Assembly (NCBI GenBank): GCA_964363305.1 | Contig: CAYIHX010000015.1 | Coordinates: forward strand, 10,418 to 74,417 | Direction: 5' to 3' | Source: CAYIHX01 sp964363305 | Lineage (GTDB): Bacteria > Bdellovibrionota > UBA1018 | DNA: 64,000 bases | In this document: one piece after another, positions 8,159-17,747 of the stretch | How the letters are laid out: each line of letters starts with the position of its first letter | Numbering within the stretch: the stretch's first letter is position 1 | Notes under the pieces: model-generated | What the model was told of the DNA's origin: nothing | Database searches by the model: none | What the model saw: only the letters and a program-made list of their open reading frames with translations | Made by a program: the position numbers and the translations under genes

Positions 8159-9099
8159 ATCTGATGGAACTTAAATCAAGACGAATTTTGGTGGTCGAGC
8201 CTGGGCGTACGGCCTTTGAGCTGGCCAATGATATTCTCGTCCCGCTTGCCGCGCACCTCACTCATGTTCCCGACATCGATACGGCCTTACATCGGGTACG
8301 AGCTTGGAAGCCGCATCTGATTTTGATCGACTGTGGGCTGATCGTGGACAGAAATGACCGTGATTCCATTATTGATACGTTGAGGTCGATTTCTAGTGAT
8401 GAATATGTCTCGGTGGTGTTGCTGTGCGAGGAAGGGTTTTCACCTGAGCTGTTGAAGATGCTCTCCGTAGGTGGCGATGATTTTTTAATTAAGCCCCTCA
8501 AGAAGAACGAGGTGATCGCGCGTCTCAGCTGTGCAGTACGTATGCGGGACCTTCATGATCAGCTGAGGAGGTCTCAGCATCGCATTGAAGAGTTGACGGC
8601 TATCGATGATTTGACCGGTTTGCTGAACATGAAATATCTATACCGCCATGGCGAGGATGACGTCGCGCGATGTCGGAGATTTCGAAAGCCGGTGACGGCT
8701 GTCCTGGTTGATATTGACCATTTTTCGGCCATCAACGAGGCGCATGGCTTCCCTTTCGGTAGCTATGTAATCAAGGAGGTCGCCGGTTTGGTCCGCAGTT
8801 GCATTCGAAAGGTAGATCGGGTGGCCCGCGTGGGAGCAGACGAGTACTTTGTTCTCTTGCCGGAGACTGATTTGGCGGGAGCTGAGTTTGTCGCAGAGCG
8901 CATCCGCGATACGATTCAGAACCATGAACACCGCTCGGAGAAGGAGTTTGCAAAGGTGACTGTGTCTATCGGGGTGGCTGGGTTCGGAATCGGTGAGGAG
9001 ATGGGATCTCTCAACGATTTTTTTAGGAATGCCAGCGAGGCCCTTCGTTCAGCAAAGGTGGCCGGAGCGAATCGAATCGAAGTCTTCTCATTCGCCTAG
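8155..9099 (+). CDS. Receiver-GGDEF protein (putative diguanylate cyclase)
   Basis: 314 residues. An N-terminal receiver-like domain (ILVVEPG; LILIDCGLIVD; FLIKPLKKNE) precedes a GGDEF domain (IDDLTGLLNMKYLYRH; VDIDHFSAINEAHGFPFGS; VSIGVAGF). The signature reads GADEY at residues 227-231 instead of GGDEF, so catalytic activity is uncertain. The product-binding RxxD motif is intact five residues upstream (RKVD). The start chosen is TTG at 8155: an AGGAG lies 8 bases upstream and the codon overlaps the previous stop (TTGA). ATG at 8164 would be too far from that site. It is the output end of the operon and links it to cyclic-di-GMP; a PilZ protein lies at 55201. Confidence 0.83.
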   Translation: MNLMELKSRRILVVEPGRTAFELANDILVPLAAHLTHVPDIDTALHRVRAWKPHLILIDCGLIVDRNDRDSIIDTLRSISSDEYVSVVLLCEEGFSPELLKMLSVGGDDFLIKPLKKNEVIARLSCAVRMRDLHDQLRRSQHRIEELTAIDDLTGLLNMKYLYRHGEDDVARCRRFRKPVTAVLVDIDHFSAINEAHGFPFGSYVIKEVAGLVRSCIRKVDRVARVGADEYFVLLPETDLAGAEFVAERIRDTIQNHEHRSEKEFAKVTVSIGVAGFGIGEEMGSLNDFFRNASEALRSAKVAGANRIEVFSFA

Positions 9100-9153
9100 C
9101 GGCTTCACTTGAGTCTTGCCCCTGATGCGTTGCAGTGATAGCGCGTATTTGCT

Positions 9154-9924
9154 TTGGGGGTTTTCTTGCGGACGATTGGGTTTGTCTTTTATTTTCAAAG
9201 GGTTGGGCTTGTTTTTGGGCTTATGGCATCGGCAAGCGCCTATGCTGCTCATCCCACGAGGTTTCTCCAGGAGGACGACGAGCTGAGACTTACCCCCGCG
9301 GACGTGCGGCGGGTTGACCATCTTCCCGCCTCTGCAATTGCGATTTCGACCTGGCGATCGGGACTTCGGTTCACGACGGACGCGTCGATGCTCCTGACTG
9401 GGGCGGATTTTGATTCGATATTGAGAGATTCTCGTGCTTTTGGGCAATATCGGCAGATGCGCATGCCGAATCTCATCGCTAGCGATGTGGTAATCCCTGG
9501 CGCGAGCGATTTCGTGGTCTGGACCCACATGGAGACGCGGGTGTTGATTTTTAGCCAGGTATCAAAGCATTTCATTCAAGTGCGTTTGATGCCCGGGGAA
9601 AACGAACGGGGAGGGATAGGCCAGACTTGGGTCCTCTATCACCCCACAGAGGCGGAGAGGCGCGCACGTGGATTTAGTGCGGCTGCAAAGCCTGATTTCA
9701 GTGCCTTTAGCGATTTTTGGGGCGCCTGGTACATGGAGCCGCAACCCGACGGCTCTATCTATTGCCGATACGTGATCTCTGGCTTAGTCAGAAATCCCCT
9801 TGTGAATGGTGGCCCGGGCGCCTCCGTGGCTATGCGCCAGTTTGGCAATGGGGTATATGGAGTGATGAGTCGTCTTTTCGAAAGAGCTCATCTTCGCGCC
9901 CAGGCGGTTCAACGGACACCCTAG
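9154..9924 (+). CDS. Secreted hypothetical protein, possibly START/SRPBCC-like
   Basis: About 256 residues from a TTG start; no clear ribosome binding site, so the exact start is open. The N-terminus is a signal peptide with a long hydrophobic core ending ASAYAA before His. The mature part has no motif I recognise with certainty. The pattern of a long beta-rich middle (DFVVWTHMETRVLIFSQV, FIQVRLMPGENERGG) and an end with WYMEPQPDGSIYCRYVI and a C-terminal amphipathic helix resembles lipid-binding START-like folds. It sits between two signalling blocks, 35 bases before ntrY. Function unknown. Confidence 0.62.
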   Translation: MGVFLRTIGFVFYFQRVGLVFGLMASASAYAAHPTRFLQEDDELRLTPADVRRVDHLPASAIAISTWRSGLRFTTDASMLLTGADFDSILRDSRAFGQYRQMRMPNLIASDVVIPGASDFVVWTHMETRVLIFSQVSKHFIQVRLMPGENERGGIGQTWVLYHPTEAERRARGFSAAAKPDFSAFSDFWGAWYMEPQPDGSIYCRYVISGLVRNPLVNGGPGASVAMRQFGNGVYGVMSRLFERAHLRAQAVQRTP

Positions 9925-9958
9925 ACCTGGCAACCACGCTAGTTATACGCTGGGATTC

Positions 9959-12241
9959 ATGAGCGAAAAATTGGCCCCGCTCGATGGGCAGGAGCACATT
10001 AAGCGGAAGCGGGAGTGGCTCGCTATCGTTTTGCTTGTCGGCCTGTTTGCAGGCCTGACGGCGCTTGAATTTCGTTTTACAAAAATTTCGAGCACCCTTC
10101 CGTTCGTTACTTCGATTTTTTTCTTCGGGTTGCTTAACATCAATCTTATTATCTTGATCGCGTTAGTTTGGCTGGTTTCACGTAATATCGGCAAACTTTT
10201 CATCGAACGTAGACGGCGCGTTCTAGGCTCGCGATTGAAAACTCGGTTGGTGATCGCTTTTCTCGGGCTGTCGATCACGCCAACTCTTGTTTTGTTTGTT
10301 GTCTCGGCGCTTTATATCAATTCGAGTTTCGACAAATGGTTTTCTTTGAAGATCCAGAATACGCTTCAAGCCTCGCTCGACATTACGCGCACTTATTATC
10401 GGAATGCCGAACAAACGACCACCCACTTCGCGGAGCACATGGCAAAGAGTCTGCAGAGGAGACTTCTAACGGAGCGGCAGGGCTTGGGGGCTGCCGGGGC
10501 GCCTCCCCTGCAGATTCCCTCGTGGCTTCCTGTTTTTCTTGAAGCGCAAAGGGACCTCCTCGCTCTCGATGCGGTCGAATATTATTCCGGCCCGGTCGAC
10601 GAACGTTCTATTGCGCAGCGCCCGTATAGCAAGGAGCGCCCAGATCATTTTCCTCGATTGAGCGTCGACCTTCTGGAGAAGGCATTTGCCGGCGAGACCA
10701 TCTCTGCCATTCAGCACATCGGATCGGGAGATCTGATTCGAACGATCATACCAGTGCGAACTCCCGATCGAAGCGTTCTCGGGGTTGTTGCCGTCAATAG
10801 CTTCATTCTTGTCAGTTTGGTGAACAAGGTCGATGAAATTTCCAGTGTTTTTGAGGATTACAAAGACGTCAATCCGCTCAAATACCCGATGAAGACCACC
10901 TATTTGGTGATTCTGATCATGATCACACTCGTTTTGATCTTCGTCGCGATTTGGGTGGGGCTCTATATGGCGAGAGAGCTGACTGTTCCGCTCGAACGAT
11001 TGGTCCAGGGAGCGCAGGCCGTGGGTGCGGGCAATCTCGATGTGCGAATCGCCGGGACGGGCCATGATGAAATCGCTGTTTTGGTAGAGTCTTTCAATCG
11101 AATGACAGCCGACCTGGGCGAAAACCGTCGTCGGCTAGTGCAGGCCAGCGCGGATTTGGAAAAGCGACGCTTACAGCTCGAAGCGGTTCTGACGAATGTG
11201 GGTACCGGTGTGATCGTCGTGGACCAGGCCGGGGAGGTGACCACTTTCAACAGGTCGGCCTCCTCCTTGCTCTCCATCCCGTCTGCTTCGGCATTAGGTA
11301 AACCTTTTGAGGAGGTTTTGCCGCCTGAATGCGAGGACCTTGTCGCGTCCGTGAAGGATTCGTTGGCTACCCTGAATCAGGGTCGAGGGGGGGCGAGCTC
11401 TTCGCCTGAACCAGTGCAATGGGCGATGAGAATGGCAGACGAGGTGCGAACCTATAATGCGGTATTGACGCCACTTCGAGATTTGCTGAGGGACACTCCT
11501 ACCGGGGTCGTCATCGTCATTGACGATCTCACTCATCTGGTCAAGGGCCAACGCGAGATGGCTTGGCGCGAGGTCGCCAGGCGAATCGCGCATGAGATCA
11601 AAAATCCACTGACTCCGATCAAGCTTTCGGCGCAACGGCTCCAGCGCCGATTAGGAGATCTGCGAGGAAAAGACGCCTCTCTCCTCAAAGAGTGCACGGA
11701 TACGATCATTCGCCATACGGACGAGTTGAAGGAGATGGTGAACGAATTTTCAAATTTTGCTAGATTTCCAGAAATTTCCCCCGCCCCCCATGACTTGAAT
11801 CACGCGTTGGCTGAGGTGGTCTCTCTGTATAGTCAGGCGCATCGGGAAATTCAGTTCCCTTTTGAGCCGGATACAAACCTACCGGTTTTCGATTTCGATC
11901 GAGATCAGGTGAAGAGAGTGTTGATCAACTTGATTGATAATGCTGTCGCCGTTTCACCGCGTAGAATAAAAGTGGAGACTCATTTTAATGCGGATCTTCA
12001 GATGGCTGCCTTGGTGGTGACGGACGACGGTCCGGGGATGCCCGAGGAGGTCCGAACTCGGGCGTTCGAGCCTTATTTTTCGACCAAGAGCGGTGGCTCC
12101 GGCCTTGGATTGGCAATTGCGAAGCGAATCATTAATGATCATGATGGTTTCATTCGGGTTCAGTCTTCTCCTGAGGAGGGGACCAAATTCCTCATTGAGT
12201 TACCCACTGGATCTCGGCAGAAGATGGTGAAGAGCAAATGA
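9959..12241 (+). CDS. ntrY: NtrY-family sensor histidine kinase
   Basis: 760 residues, the usual size of NtrY. Two or three helices occupy the first 110 residues, and a further helix near 325 (YLVILIMITLVLIFVAIWVG) encloses a periplasmic domain. Then come HAMP (PLERLVQGAQAVGAGNLDV), a PAS domain (VLTNVGTGVIVVDQAGEVTTFN) and the kinase core: H box RRIAHEIKNPLTPIKLSAQR, N box NLIDNAVAVS, G1 DDGPGMP, F EPYFSTK, G2 GSGLGLAI. NtrY phosphorylates NtrX, typically in nitrogen, redox or envelope responses. The next gene starts inside its stop (ATGA) and encodes that partner. Confidence 0.9.
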   Translation: MSEKLAPLDGQEHIKRKREWLAIVLLVGLFAGLTALEFRFTKISSTLPFVTSIFFFGLLNINLIILIALVWLVSRNIGKLFIERRRRVLGSRLKTRLVIAFLGLSITPTLVLFVVSALYINSSFDKWFSLKIQNTLQASLDITRTYYRNAEQTTTHFAEHMAKSLQRRLLTERQGLGAAGAPPLQIPSWLPVFLEAQRDLLALDAVEYYSGPVDERSIAQRPYSKERPDHFPRLSVDLLEKAFAGETISAIQHIGSGDLIRTIIPVRTPDRSVLGVVAVNSFILVSLVNKVDEISSVFEDYKDVNPLKYPMKTTYLVILIMITLVLIFVAIWVGLYMARELTVPLERLVQGAQAVGAGNLDVRIAGTGHDEIAVLVESFNRMTADLGENRRRLVQASADLEKRRLQLEAVLTNVGTGVIVVDQAGEVTTFNRSASSLLSIPSASALGKPFEEVLPPECEDLVASVKDSLATLNQGRGGASSSPEPVQWAMRMADEVRTYNAVLTPLRDLLRDTPTGVVIVIDDLTHLVKGQREMAWREVARRIAHEIKNPLTPIKLSAQRLQRRLGDLRGKDASLLKECTDTIIRHTDELKEMVNEFSNFARFPEISPAPHDLNHALAEVVSLYSQAHREIQFPFEPDTNLPVFDFDRDQVKRVLINLIDNAVAVSPRRIKVETHFNADLQMAALVVTDDGPGMPEEVRTRAFEPYFSTKSGGSGLGLAIAKRIINDHDGFIRVQSSPEEGTKFLIELPTGSRQKMVKSK

Positions 12242-13635
12242 ATCACCGCGAAATTCTTATCATCGATGATGAAGCCTCGATTCGAACCACCCTCGCGGAG
12301 GCGCTGAAGGACGAAGGATACCGCGTCATCGTTGCGGCGGACGGCAAAGCCGGGTTGGAGAGTATCCGGGAGAACCATCCCGACGTAGTACTGCTGGATA
12401 TTTGGATGCCTGGAATCGATGGGATTGAGACCCTGAAGCAGATCAAGGCGGGAGATCCCGGACAGGTAGTCATTATGATGTCCGGGCATGGCACCATTGA
12501 AACGGCCGTGAGATCGACCAAATTTGGTGCTTACGATTTCATTGAGAAGCCCCTTTCGCTGGAAAAGCTACTGGTCACCTTGGCCAACGCTCTGAGCGCG
12601 CAGGACCTCGCCCGAGAAAACCGAGTTTTGCGCAAACAGGTGAGGAAGCAAAGGCTCCTCGTGGGGGAGAGTCCTCAAATGCGGCAGCTGATGGACTTGA
12701 TACGTAGGGTGGCGCCGACCACCGGTTCAGTCCTCATTACGGGAGAGAATGGAACGGGAAAAGAGTTCGTTGCTCATGGTATTCACTCGCACTCCTTGCG
12801 TTTCGTGAAGCCATTTGTCGAAGTGAACTGCGCGGCCATCCCTGAAGAGCTCATCGAGAGTGAGCTTTTTGGCCACGAAAAGGGCGCCTTCACCGGGGCG
12901 ACCCACCTCCGTCGAGGAAAGTTTGATCTGGCGAACGGTGGTACGCTTTTTTTAGACGAGATCGGCGACATGTCGTTGAAGACCCAGGCCAAGGTATTGC
13001 GCATCCTTCAGGAGCAGAAGTTCGAGCGGGTGGGCGGCACGCAAACTCTGTCGGTGGATGTTAGAATTGTTGCCGCCACGAACAAAGACTTGAAAGCCGA
13101 GATTGCTCGAAATCAGTTTCGTGAGGATCTCTATTACCGCCTCAACGTGATTCCCATACAGGTGGCGCCTTTGCGGGAACGAGGCGGCGATGTCGCGCTC
13201 CTCGCGGCCCATTTTCTAGTGGAAAACGCCCAGGCCTATGGGCGGCGGCCGCGAGTGTTGAGCCCGGAAGCGTTGCGGGCGCTCGAAAACTATTCCTGGC
13301 CCGGCAATGTCCGAGAGCTGCGAAACTTGATCGAACGCATCATCATCCTGACCTCGGAGTCCGAGGAGGGCCAGCCCGTCTCGGCTGCGTCTATTTTGGC
13401 TTATCTCGAGCCAGACTCCTCCCGCGAGGAGGGGGTCGTCGCTTCTGACTCGGAGGGCTCTAGTCCAGCCGGGCCGCGAAATTTGCGAGACGCCCGAGTC
13501 GAGTTTGAGAAAGATTTCATCGTAAAATCGCTTAAAGAAAACGACTGGAATATCTCAAAGACGGCGGTCGCCATGGGAATTGAGCGTTCGTATCTCCACC
13601 GCAAGATCAAGTCATACGGAATTGAAAGCGAGTAG
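12238..13635 (+). CDS. ntrX: NtrX-family sigma-54-dependent response regulator
   Basis: 465 residues. Receiver (EILIIDDEASIRTTL; phosphoacceptor in VVLLDIWMPGIDG; MMSGHGTIETAV; FIEKPL), then an AAA+ activator domain with Walker A GENGTGKE, the sigma-54 contact loop GAFTGA, Walker B GGTLFLDEIGD and arginine-finger region FREDLYYRLNVIPI. The C-terminus is a Fis-type helix-turn-helix (NWNISKTAVAMGIERSYLHRKI). It should remodel sigma-54 RNA polymerase when phosphorylated by the coupled NtrY. An acidic/Ser-rich linker of about 30 residues lies before the DNA-binding domain. No terminator is visible before proS. Confidence 0.9.
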   Translation: MNHREILIIDDEASIRTTLAEALKDEGYRVIVAADGKAGLESIRENHPDVVLLDIWMPGIDGIETLKQIKAGDPGQVVIMMSGHGTIETAVRSTKFGAYDFIEKPLSLEKLLVTLANALSAQDLARENRVLRKQVRKQRLLVGESPQMRQLMDLIRRVAPTTGSVLITGENGTGKEFVAHGIHSHSLRFVKPFVEVNCAAIPEELIESELFGHEKGAFTGATHLRRGKFDLANGGTLFLDEIGDMSLKTQAKVLRILQEQKFERVGGTQTLSVDVRIVAATNKDLKAEIARNQFREDLYYRLNVIPIQVAPLRERGGDVALLAAHFLVENAQAYGRRPRVLSPEALRALENYSWPGNVRELRNLIERIIILTSESEEGQPVSAASILAYLEPDSSREEGVVASDSEGSSPAGPRNLRDARVEFEKDFIVKSLKENDWNISKTAVAMGIERSYLHRKIKSYGIESE

Positions 13636-13644
13636 CGGTGAAAG

Positions 13645-13672
13645 TTGCACACAGGGGGGGAGCTGACATACT
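13645..13672 (+). promoter_or_regulatory. Weak candidate promoter before proS
   Basis: TTGCAC (13645-13650) and CATACT (13667-13672) are 16 bases apart. The predicted start, near 13679, would leave only about six bases before the proS ATG, and no Shine-Dalgarno is visible there, so the message could be nearly leaderless. The boxes match the consensus only partly. Confidence 0.3.
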
Positions 13673-13684
13673 GTTCCGCTCGCT

Positions 13685-15157
13685 ATGGCAGAAAAAATCA
13701 CTCCCCGTGTCCAGGATTTCTCTCAATGGTACCAAGACGTCGTATTGCAGGCGAAGTTAGCCGACTATAGCCCGGTCAAGGGCTGCATGGTGATTCGGCC
13801 CAACGGCTACTCGATCTGGGAGCGAATCCAGAAGGATCTAGATGCGAAGATCAAGAAGCGGGGCGTTCGTAACGCTTATTTTCCGCTCTTTATTCCGGAG
13901 AGTTTTCTCAAAAAAGAAGCGGAGCATGTCGAGGGTTTCGCTCCCCAGTTAGCGGTGGTGACGCATGCCGGCGGCAAGGAGCTTGAGGAAAAGCTCGTGG
14001 TTCGTCCGACGTCCGAGACGATCATCAACAGCATGTTTTCAAAGTGGGTGCAGTCCTATCGCGACCTGCCGCTGCTGATTAATCAGTGGGCGAATGTGGT
14101 CCGGTGGGAAATGCGGACCCGGCTCTTTCTTCGGACGACCGAGTTTTTGTGGCAGGAAGGGCATACTTGTCACGCGACTGCCGAAGAAGCCGAGGAAGAA
14201 GCGCGAGAAATGCTTCGGGTATACACGCAATTTTCAGAAGAGACCTTGGCCATGCCGGTATTGGCTGGCCGTAAGAGCGAGAGCGAAAAATTCGCGGGGG
14301 CCCTGCGCACTTATTGCATCGAGGCAATGATGCAGGACAAGAAGGCGCTCCAGGCCGGAACCTCTCACAATCTTTCTACTCACTTCGCGAGCGCGTTCGA
14401 GACGAAGTTTCTCGACAAGGATGGCGTGCAAAAGTTCGTGCATCAGACGAGCTGGGGCGTGTCCACGCGTTTGATCGGCGGAATGGTGATGACTCACTCG
14501 GATGACAAAGGTCTGGTTTTGCCGCCCTCTTTGGCGACGACTCATGTCGCCATCGTGCCGATCATGGCGAATGCGGCAGCCAAGCCACAGGTTCTTGAGA
14601 TGGCAGACCGGATTGCCGCGGAGATTCGGCGAGAGGCGGAGCGGGCGGGGTTCGCTTACGAGATTGGTGTGGTCGTCGATCGCGATGAATCTCGCCAGCC
14701 GGGTTGGAAGTTCCACGAGTACGAGCTCCTGGGTGTTCCGGTTCGCATTGAGGTCGGTCCGCGAGATCTCGAAAAAAATCAAGCCGTCTTGACTCGCAGA
14801 GATGACGGAAAGAAGGAATTTATTCCTCTGGACCAGTTGGCGGTGAAATGTATTGCGACCTTGAAGGCGCTGCAAAAGGACCTCCTCGAGCGGGCTCGTA
14901 GCCATCGCGAGGCAAATACTCATCGGGTCGACTCTTACGCTGATTTCAAGACACAGTTGGACGAGAAGGGTGGCTTCTTCCTGGCCTCTTGGTGCGGAAC
15001 GAAAGAATCGGAGGCTCTTGTGAAGGAAGAGACGAAGGCCACTATTCGCTGCCTTCCTCTGGATGCGAATTTTCAACCTCAGAAGGATGATCGGCCCTGC
15101 ATGATCACGGGTCAAAAAACCGGCAATGTGACCGCCATTTTCGCACGCAGCTATTGA
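13685..15157 (+). CDS. proS: Prolyl-tRNA synthetase, archaeal/eukaryal type
   Basis: 490 residues. It charges tRNA-Pro. The chain opens with [31 protein letters not shown] and includes the class II motif regions [25 protein letters not shown] and [18 protein letters not shown]. It lacks the large editing insertion of the E. coli-type enzyme and has the C-terminal extension of the short type ([19 protein letters not shown] end). This type occurs scattered in bacteria. The anticodon-binding domain follows near residue 290 (HVAIVPIM). It is followed by pyrF almost without a gap. Confidence 0.92.
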   Translation: MAEKITPRVQDFSQWYQDVVLQAKLADYSPVKGCMVIRPNGYSIWERIQKDLDAKIKKRGVRNAYFPLFIPESFLKKEAEHVEGFAPQLAVVTHAGGKELEEKLVVRPTSETIINSMFSKWVQSYRDLPLLINQWANVVRWEMRTRLFLRTTEFLWQEGHTCHATAEEAEEEAREMLRVYTQFSEETLAMPVLAGRKSESEKFAGALRTYCIEAMMQDKKALQAGTSHNLSTHFASAFETKFLDKDGVQKFVHQTSWGVSTRLIGGMVMTHSDDKGLVLPPSLATTHVAIVPIMANAAAKPQVLEMADRIAAEIRREAERAGFAYEIGVVVDRDESRQPGWKFHEYELLGVPVRIEVGPRDLEKNQAVLTRRDDGKKEFIPLDQLAVKCIATLKALQKDLLERARSHREANTHRVDSYADFKTQLDEKGGFFLASWCGTKESEALVKEETKATIRCLPLDANFQPQKDDRPCMITGQKTGNVTAIFARSY

Positions 15158-15159
15158 TC

Positions 15160-15885
15160 ATGAAACCGATGAGTTCATCCATGCCAACTCGATTGATGGT
15201 GGCTCTTGATTATCCGACCTGGGCGGAGGCCCAGGCCCTGGTAACGAAGCTTCAGGGTTTGCCGGTTATTTTTAAGGTCGGTTTCGAACTTTTTGTCTCG
15301 GAAGGGCCTAGGAGTGTTGAGTCCTTGAAGGATCAGGGCTTTGAGGTTTTTCTTGATCTGAAGCTGCACGATATTCCCCATACCGTCGCATCGGCCGTGA
15401 GGGCCGCGGGCCAGTTAAAGGTAGATTACCTCACTGTCCATCTCGGGGGTGGCCTGGAGATGCTTCTGGCGGCTAAGGCCGCGTGCGATGGGCCGGGGCC
15501 GAAGATTCTCGGTGTCAGCGTTCTCACCTCTTTTTCCTCGGAGGGTTGGAAGGGTGTCATCCAAGCGATGACTGGTGTCGATTGCTCCGTGATTTCTTCG
15601 GTCGAGGGTTTGGTTCGATTGGGAAAACAAGCAGGAATGGATGGAATTGTTTCTTCCGGCCAAGATCTCGCTGTCGTGAGGCGTGTATATCCGCGGGCGT
15701 TGACGGTTGTGCCTGGAATTCGACCACTGGGGACAGACGCGGGAGATCAGGCACGAATTATGAGCCCCTCGGAAGCAGCCCAGAATGGAGCCGGTGCTAT
15801 CGTGGTGGGTCGTCCGATCAGTCGGGCGCAAGATCCGCGGTTGGCGGCGCAGAACATCCTTGCTGAGTTGGCGGCTGTCCGTTAG
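15160..15885 (+). CDS. pyrF: Orotidine 5'-phosphate decarboxylase
   Basis: About 241 residues, normal for bacterial PyrF. It makes UMP from OMP in the last step of pyrimidine synthesis. Seen: LMVALDYPTWAEAQ, the catalytic signature FLDLKLHDIPHTV (Asp-x-Lys-xx-Asp), LTVHLGGG, and the phosphate-binding end VVPGIRPLGTDAGDQARI plus AIVVGRPISRAQDP. Several starts are possible: TTG 15154 overlapping the proS stop, ATG 15160, 15169 or 15181. ATG 15160 is a compromise because none has a clear ribosome binding site. Confidence 0.9.
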   Translation: MKPMSSSMPTRLMVALDYPTWAEAQALVTKLQGLPVIFKVGFELFVSEGPRSVESLKDQGFEVFLDLKLHDIPHTVASAVRAAGQLKVDYLTVHLGGGLEMLLAAKAACDGPGPKILGVSVLTSFSSEGWKGVIQAMTGVDCSVISSVEGLVRLGKQAGMDGIVSSGQDLAVVRRVYPRALTVVPGIRPLGTDAGDQARIMSPSEAAQNGAGAIVVGRPISRAQDPRLAAQNILAELAAVR

Positions 15886-15897
15886 GCGACCGATATT

Positions 15898-16677
15898 GTG
15901 TCAGACTTACTCCATCTCAGAAATCCCCACAGTGCTTTAGCTGCTCTCGAAAATCGCCCGCAGGACTGCGAGCGGGTGATTGTTCCCGCTGCCCTGTTGC
16001 GTTCCGATCGAGGCGAGGGCCTGTTGGGTCGTGATGCTTGGCTCAAGGTCATGAACCTGGCTCGCAAGAACAAGATCGAGGTATTTGAAGCAGCGCGAAA
16101 AGAGCGTGATCCCCGCGATCTGAAGGATGGCCGCCAAGGGGGAGCAGAACTCTGGGTCAAAGAGCGTGATCCCCTCTCCTTGGAAGAGCTGTTTGAGGGC
16201 GTGAAGGAAAACCCTGAAGATCGTGGGCTTTGGCTGGCCCTGGATCAGATTCAGGATCCCCACAACCTCGGCGCGATTTTTCGAACTGCGGCATTTTTCG
16301 GCGTCCGAGGGATCATCACGACTTTTGAGCGCGCGGCTCCGCTCTCGGCCACGGTCTATGATGTTGCATGTGGAGGCGTAGATGCCGTTCCGTTTGCCAT
16401 CGAGACGAATTTGGCGCGTTCTCTGGAGCGAGCGAAAGACATGGGCGTTTGGACCCTGGGTGCCTCTGAGCATGCTGACCAGAGCGTAGATCAGATTCCG
16501 CACGATCGGGCTTGGCTGCTTCTGGTCGGAAATGAGGAGCGGGGTCTTCGTCGGCTGACGCTCGAGAACTGCGACATGATCTGCCAGATTCCGCCTTTTG
16601 GGCACGTGGTCACTTCTTTGAATGTTTCGGTCGCCGCGGCAATTTTGATTTCGAAGCTTTCTTCGGCCTCAACTTAG
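15898..16677 (+). CDS. rlmB: SpoU-family 23S rRNA 2'-O-methyltransferase (RlmB-like)
   Basis: 259 residues from a GTG start 12 bases after pyrF. An N-terminal substrate-binding domain (LRNPHSALAALENRP, then RKNKIEVFEAARKERDPRDL) is followed by the SpoU knot: motif 1 ALDQIQDPHNLGAIFRTAAFFGV, motif 2 LLLVGNEERGLRRLTLENCD and motif 3 QIPPFGHVVTSLNVSVAAAI. This arrangement fits RlmB, which methylates a guanosine ribose in the peptidyl-transferase region of 23S rRNA; a related rRNA or tRNA target cannot be excluded. Its end overlaps the convergent amidotransferase gene by 68 bases. Confidence 0.83.
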   Translation: MSDLLHLRNPHSALAALENRPQDCERVIVPAALLRSDRGEGLLGRDAWLKVMNLARKNKIEVFEAARKERDPRDLKDGRQGGAELWVKERDPLSLEELFEGVKENPEDRGLWLALDQIQDPHNLGAIFRTAAFFGVRGIITTFERAAPLSATVYDVACGGVDAVPFAIETNLARSLERAKDMGVWTLGASEHADQSVDQIPHDRAWLLLVGNEERGLRRLTLENCDMICQIPPFGHVVTSLNVSVAAAILISKLSSAST

Positions 16678-17668
16678 CGGGGCCGATGGTTCGGATATAG
16701 TCGAGTCGAAAGGGCCAAAGCAGGGTCGTTTCTTCTTTGAGAACCAAAAACTCGCCATCTGGCAGGCTAAAGCTTCCGAGGGCATGACCTCTTAATTGAC
16801 AGATTTTCCGATTGGACCCTTCAAAAACGATATCCAGCGACGTTTTGTCCTCAGTCCATTGGTCAAGTTTCGCTCTCCATCGGTCGATTCGGGGATGGAG
16901 CGAGGGCTGATACGGCCGCACCTGAAAGAGCTGGCCGATTCCCGCGACGATTCGAAGACTCGCCTTTTCACCCTCGGCAGCGAGATTTCTTTGCGTTTCG
17001 CGATCCTGGATCGTGCTCCCGCCAAAAGTCCGAATCGCAGATTCAATATGTTCTTCAATGTCGTCTTCCGTGAGCCACTCGCCGATGAGTTGATGGTCCG
17101 CTTCGGGGTGAAACTGAAAGCCGTAGATTTGGCTTCCGATTCGATAAGCCTGGTGTGCACAGGCGCCTGAGCTGGCGAGCAGCGTGGCGCTGGGTGGGAG
17201 TTGAAAAGTGTCGAAATGCCAGTGGTAGACCAGAGGATCTGCCCCCGCCGAACCGATAATCCGGTCTTCCGCGCCTGACGGATTGACTCGGATGGGATGC
17301 CAGCCGATTTCAGGGCGGGGATTTTTTTCGACTTTGGAGCCGAGGGCTCTGGCCAGAAGCTGGCCTCCGAGACAGATTCCTACGATGGGCAACTGGTTCG
17401 CCACTGCGGCGCGTAGGAGTTCGCACTCCTTGGGGATCCATGAGTGATCGTCATGGTCGTTGGCTCCCATGGGTCCGCCGAGCGAGAGGACGCCCCGAAT
17501 ATTTTCAACATCCGGATAGGTCTCATTTTCGTAGGGGTGAATCACCTGCGTCTCAATCCCCTGGCTCTCCAGCGCGCGACGAATCGCGGCGGCGTGTTCG
17601 TAAGGGGTATGTTGAATAATGAGTACGGGCCGTCTTCGATTGGGTCCGAGGTAGCGTTTTTGACTCAT
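16610..17668 (-). CDS. Class I glutamine amidotransferase-like protein with basic tail
   Basis: About 352 residues starting at MSQKRYLG; an upstream in-frame ATG at 17731 would add 21 unlikely residues. The domain is a stand-alone class I amidotransferase, like the GMP synthase-related family: GVLSLGGPMGANDHD, nucleophile loop VGICLGGQLLARALG (Cys) and IYGFQFHPEAD (His). Such proteins release ammonia or cleave gamma-glutamyl bonds. After the domain, about 120 residues of unknown function follow, ending in a strongly basic tail (PKKASKSKLPRRPKHSKK). Convergent with rlmB and overlapping it. Confidence 0.8.
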   Translation of the reverse strand: MSQKRYLGPNRRRPVLIIQHTPYEHAAAIRRALESQGIETQVIHPYENETYPDVENIRGVLSLGGPMGANDHDDHSWIPKECELLRAAVANQLPIVGICLGGQLLARALGSKVEKNPRPEIGWHPIRVNPSGAEDRIIGSAGADPLVYHWHFDTFQLPPSATLLASSGACAHQAYRIGSQIYGFQFHPEADHQLIGEWLTEDDIEEHIESAIRTFGGSTIQDRETQRNLAAEGEKASLRIVAGIGQLFQVRPYQPSLHPRIDRWRAKLDQWTEDKTSLDIVFEGSNRKICQLRGHALGSFSLPDGEFLVLKEETTLLWPFRLDYIRTIGPAKLRPKKASKSKLPRRPKHSKK

Positions 17669-17697
17669 CCCTACCACTACGACGGAGTTTGAATTAA

Positions 17698-17725
17698 TTG
17701 ACAACCCAGAAAAGAGTTCTAAAGT
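17698..17725 (+). promoter_or_regulatory. Sigma-70-type promoter for the small barrel gene
   Basis: A consensus TTGACA (17698-17703), a 16-base spacer and TAAAGT (17720-17725, four of six matches) lie just upstream of the barrel gene. A strong ribosome binding site AAGGAG (17734-17739) precedes ATG 17748 by 8 bases, leaving a leader of about 15 bases. Confidence 0.6.
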
Positions 17726-17747
17726 CCTCACCTAAGGAGACTTACCT

